Origin: a virus
DNA: 28,601 nt
Virus record (IMG/VR): IMGVR_UViG_3300001847_000680
Span: 1 to 28,601 of that record
Strand: one strand, 5' to 3'
The stretch's first letter is position 1. The number at the start of each line of letters is the position of its first letter. Below are positions 25,773 through 28,601 of the stretch, piece by piece. The notes below the pieces were generated by a model, which ran no database searches, was not told where the DNA came from, and saw only the letters and a list, made by a program, of their open reading frames with translations. The translations under genes and the position numbers were made by a program.

Positions 25773-28601
25773 GCGTCGTACAAATTCCGAACCTTGGAGC
25801 GGCCATCGCGCTCAACGGCACCGAACAGCTTGAAGGCGTGCAGGCGGGCACATCCGTTAGGCTGACTGTCGCTCAGATCGGCACGTACATAAACACGCAG
25901 TATCCGGCCCCCGGCATCTCAAGCATCGCGACCAGCACCCCTATCACGGGCGGCACGATTACGTCTTCCGGCACCATTGGGCTGGCGACGGCGGGCGTCA
26001 CCAACACCTATCTCGCCGCTATGGCCGCGCGGACGGTCAAGGCCAACATCACCGGCAGCACGGCGGCCCCGACTGACGCCACGGTTACGTCCGTCCTCGA
26101 CACGATTGGCAGCGCGACGGGCAGTCTGCTGTACCGTAATGCCACGGTCTGGACAACGCTTGCCATCGGCGGCAGCAACTACGTTCTTATGTCGAACGGC
26201 TCCGCGCCGTCTTGGGTTGACCCTGCTACGCTGGTCAGCCTGACCATTGGAACCACGCCGATTGCGGGCGGCACTAGCGGCTACATCCTCTACAACAACG
26301 GCAGCGTCCTCGGGAACAAGGCAACCACTGGCAGCGGTAACGTGGTCCTCGCAACCAGCCCGACATTGGTAACGCCGAACCTTGGTACTCCGTCCAGCGT
26401 TACGTTGACCAACGCTACCGGCCTCCCGCTGGGCAGCGGCGTCACCGGCACCCTGCCGATTGCTAACGGCGGCACGGGTCAGGTGACAGCAACGGCTGCA
26501 TTTAACGCGCTGTCGCCTATTACCTCAACCGGCGACCTGATCATTGGGAACGGGATCAGCAGCGCCACGCGCCTTGGCATTGGAACGGTCGGCTACGTTC
26601 TTACGTCCAACGGAACGACTGCCGTTTGGTCGCCTGCCAGCGCCGCCAGCAGCATCACGGTTGGCACGACCGCCATCAACAGCGGCACTTCTGGCCGCGT
26701 CCTGTACGACAACGTTGGCGTCATTGGTGAGTTGACGACGACCGGCAGCGGCAGCGCGGTGCTGGCGACTTCGCCTACGCTGGTGACGCCTAACCTCGGC
26801 ACGCCCTCTGCGGCTACGCTAACCAACGCCACCGGCCTGCCGCTCTCTACGGGCGTCACTGGCACGCTTGGCGCGACCAACGGCGGCACCGGCTTGTCGG
26901 CGTATACGGCTGGTGACACGCTGTACGCCAGCGCCACAAACACCCTGTCGCGCCTTGCCATCGGCACTACGGGTCAGGTGCTGACGGTTGTCGGCGGGTT
27001 CCCGGCGTGGGCCTCTATCTCGTCCAGCGCCGTTACTAGCTTCAGCGCCGGTACGACCGGCCTGACGCCCGCTAGCCCGACCACGGGCGCGGTCGTTTTG
27101 GCCGGTACGCTTGCCATCGCCAACGGCGGTACGGGACAGGCGACTGCGAGCGCCGCTTTCAACGCTCTGTCGCCCATCACCTCGACCGGCGACCTCATCA
27201 TCGGCAACGGCGTCAACAGCGCCACTCGTCTGGCCATCGGTGCCAATGCTTATGTCCTGACCAGCAACGGTACCACGGCAACGTGGGCGGCCATCCCGGG
27301 CGCGAGCCTGATGGTCGGCACGTCGTCCATTACGGGCGGCACGTCGGGATACGTTCTGTACAACAACGCTGGCGTACTAGGTAATCTCGCCAACACCGGC
27401 ACCGGCAACAACGTCCTCGCCACCAGCCCGACGCTTGTGACGCCGGTACTGGGTGTTGCGACCGCTACGTCGCTTGCTATCGGCGGCGCAACCATCGGCA
27501 CCAACGCGCTGGCGGTTACCGGCACTGCGCTGCTAAACAATGCGCTGACCTACGGCGGCGTAACGCTCTCCAACAGCGTCACCGGCACTGGCTCCATGGT
27601 GCTGTCGTCGTCTCCGACGCTGACATCGCCGTCTTTCAGCACCATCGTCAACATCGGCACGCTTACCCTGCCGATTTCGACCGACACGCTCGTCGGTCGC
27701 GCCACGACCGATACGCTGACAAACAAGACCATCAGCGGTGCCAGCAACACGCTGTCGAACATTGGCAACTCGTCGCTGACTAATTCCTCTATCACGGTCA
27801 ATGGCACCAGCATCTCGCTGGGTGGCAGCGGCACGATCACGGCTGCGGCATCGTCGGTAACGGTCGGCACGACGACTATCAGCGGCGGCACAACGACTCG
27901 CATTCTTTACGACAACGCAGGCGTGCTGGGCGAGTATTCGGCGGTGCCCATCGCCAACGGCGGTACGGGACAGACGACTGCGAGCGCCGCTTTCAACGCT
28001 CTGTCGCCCATCACCTCGACCGGCGACCTGATTATTGGCAATGGCGTCAATAGCGCCACTCGTCTTGCCATCGGTACCAACGCTTACGTTCTGACCAGCA
28101 ACGGCACCACGGCAACTTGGGCGGCTGTTCCGGGCGCAAGTTTGACGGTTGGCACCACGGCCATCTCTGGCGGTACGTCTGGCCGCGTGCTGTACGACAA
28201 CGCGGGTGTTGTCGGAGAACTTGCCAACACGGGCACGGGCAATAACGTCCTTGCCACCAGCCCGACGCTTGTGACGCCCGCGCTTGGCACCCCGACAAGC
28301 GGCACTCTGACAAATTGCACGGGCCTGCCCTACGGCGGATTGACCAATGTCACCGTAGTCCCGCAAGGTCGCTTGACGCTTGTTACCGGGACGCCGGTAA
28401 TGACCTCGGCTCAAACCGCCAAGACGACAATTTACTACACGCCCTATGTTGGCGCGCTCATTCCGATCTATAACGGAACGGCATGGACGCTTGCTCAGAT
28501 GAGCAGCGACCTCTCCAACATCACGACCAACAGCGCAACGGGCAACGCCGGTCCCGCCGCTGTGACTACCAACAGCAACTACGATCTGTTTGTCTGGAGC
28601 A
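25769..28601 (+). CDS. Tail fibre / tail spike protein, partial (right edge)
   Basis: The frame is open from 25769 to the window edge, giving at least 944 residues, so the gene is cut. The first 60 residues include 'SVVQIPNLGAAIALNGTEQLEGVQAGTSVRLTVAQIG', a typical N-terminal tail-fibre attachment pattern split here. The rest is a repetitive beta-rich region with recurring modules: 'GTSG.(V/I)LY(D/N)N.GV.G', 'NVLATSPTLVTP.LGTP', 'LTNATGLPL..GVTGTL..ANGGTG', 'STGDLIIGNG..SATRLAIG' and 'LTSNGTTA.W'. Such repeats occur in receptor-binding fibres. The final part turns to an aromatic, virion-C-terminal type segment ('TIYYTPYVGALIPIYNG'). The product should bind the host surface. Confidence 0.85.
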   Translation, partial: MSVVQIPNLGAAIALNGTEQLEGVQAGTSVRLTVAQIGTYINTQYPAPGISSIATSTPITGGTITSSGTIGLATAGVTNTYLAAMAARTVKANITGSTAAPTDATVTSVLDTIGSATGSLLYRNATVWTTLAIGGSNYVLMSNGSAPSWVDPATLVSLTIGTTPIAGGTSGYILYNNGSVLGNKATTGSGNVVLATSPTLVTPNLGTPSSVTLTNATGLPLGSGVTGTLPIANGGTGQVTATAAFNALSPITSTGDLIIGNGISSATRLGIGTVGYVLTSNGTTAVWSPASAASSITVGTTAINSGTSGRVLYDNVGVIGELTTTGSGSAVLATSPTLVTPNLGTPSAATLTNATGLPLSTGVTGTLGATNGGTGLSAYTAGDTLYASATNTLSRLAIGTTGQVLTVVGGFPAWASISSSAVTSFSAGTTGLTPASPTTGAVVLAGTLAIANGGTGQATASAAFNALSPITSTGDLIIGNGVNSATRLAIGANAYVLTSNGTTATWAAIPGASLMVGTSSITGGTSGYVLYNNAGVLGNLANTGTGNNVLATSPTLVTPVLGVATATSLAIGGATIGTNALAVTGTALLNNALTYGGVTLSNSVTGTGSMVLSSSPTLTSPSFSTIVNIGTLTLPISTDTLVGRATTDTLTNKTISGASNTLSNIGNSSLTNSSITVNGTSISLGGSGTITAAASSVTVGTTTISGGTTTRILYDNAGVLGEYSAVPIANGGTGQTTASAAFNALSPITSTGDLIIGNGVNSATRLAIGTNAYVLTSNGTTATWAAVPGASLTVGTTAISGGTSGRVLYDNAGVVGELANTGTGNNVLATSPTLVTPALGTPTSGTLTNCTGLPYGGLTNVTVVPQGRLTLVTGTPVMTSAQTAKTTIYYTPYVGALIPIYNGTAWTLAQMSSDLSNITTNSATGNAGPAAVTTNSNYDLFVWS
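27115..28154. repeat. Long direct repeat inside the tail fibre gene
   Basis: A segment of about 206 bases at 27115-27320 recurs with few changes at 27949-28154 (offset 834 bases, in frame, 278 codons). A third, more diverged copy starts near 26458. The units encode the 'ANGGTGQ.T...AFNALSPITSTGDLIIGNG' module. Such repeats can support recombination between modules. Confidence 0.8.

Noticed and set aside
26458-28154. Repeats in the tail-fibre gene considered as a CRISPR array
   Set aside because: The repeats lie within a continuous reading frame, vary in length and sequence, and lack regular spacers.
27533-28414. Minus-strand frame of 293 codons opposite the tail fibre
   Set aside because: It is antisense to the repetitive tail-fibre coding sequence and has the Arg/Ala/Gly-rich bias of a shadow frame.

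Overview
The window is a contiguous piece of a tailed double-stranded DNA phage (or a recent prophage) genome. It is GC-rich and densely coded. A divergent control region at about 4452-4877 separates a leftward block of small, mostly unknown genes (probably early) from a rightward packaging and virion block (late). I see no integrase, lysis or replication gene inside the window. A P22-size portal (784 aa), a P22 gp4-like adaptor and a repeat-rich tail fibre, with no tape-measure gene seen, suggest a short-tailed (podovirus-like) particle. The host looks like a GC-rich proteobacterium, probably alphaproteobacterial: the large virion protein ends in a GHNGGPPL-type tail, and several small virion proteins resemble families I associate with alphaproteobacterial and freshwater phages. 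This host call is inference.

Layout. 1-4451 (minus strand): ten genes. Four of them carry nearly identical promoter/operator/leader modules (upstream of the genes ending at 1955, 2922, 3661 and 4451), and the last seven genes form an overlapping operon that runs off the left edge. 4452-4877: intergenic region with an AT-rich island inside a perfect 12-bp inverted repeat, a candidate origin or control region. 4878-5600 (plus): a tandem helix-turn-helix protein, a promoter with a TGACA-N3-TGTCA palindrome, a small coiled-coil protein and a strong terminator. 5625-8653: HTH protein, 35-aa membrane peptide, small terminase, three small overlapping genes, large terminase. 8897-16284: portal, a 1339-aa multidomain 'polyvalent' protein (SAM methyltransferase-like, ADP-ribosyltransferase-like, a large phage polyvalent-associated domain, and a GP88/DUF7227-like cysteine domain), a 64-aa protein and an inorganic-pyrophosphatase-like protein. 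16281-19677: basic Gly-Gly-rich protein, small coiled-coil protein, GroES-like co-chaperonin, scaffold-like protein and a capsid-neighbour protein. 19737-22446: a second TTGACA-N3-TGTCA promoter, decoration-like protein, major capsid protein, small structural protein and a His/Lys-rich basic protein, closed by a terminator. 22458-28601: small DUF6321-like and other structural proteins, adaptor, zinc-ribbon protein and a tail-fibre gene cut by the right edge.

How it works together (inference): small and large terminase package DNA through the portal. The scaffold-like protein, the GroES-like protein and the major capsid protein build the head. The large polyvalent protein, the pyrophosphatase-like protein and the basic Gly-Gly proteins are encoded right behind the portal, where internal or co-injected proteins are often found. 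A nine-residue motif (hydrophobic-acidic/N-basic-A-L-x-[IV]-small-basic) recurs four times in three adjacent proteins of this block and is the most suggestive undescribed signal here.
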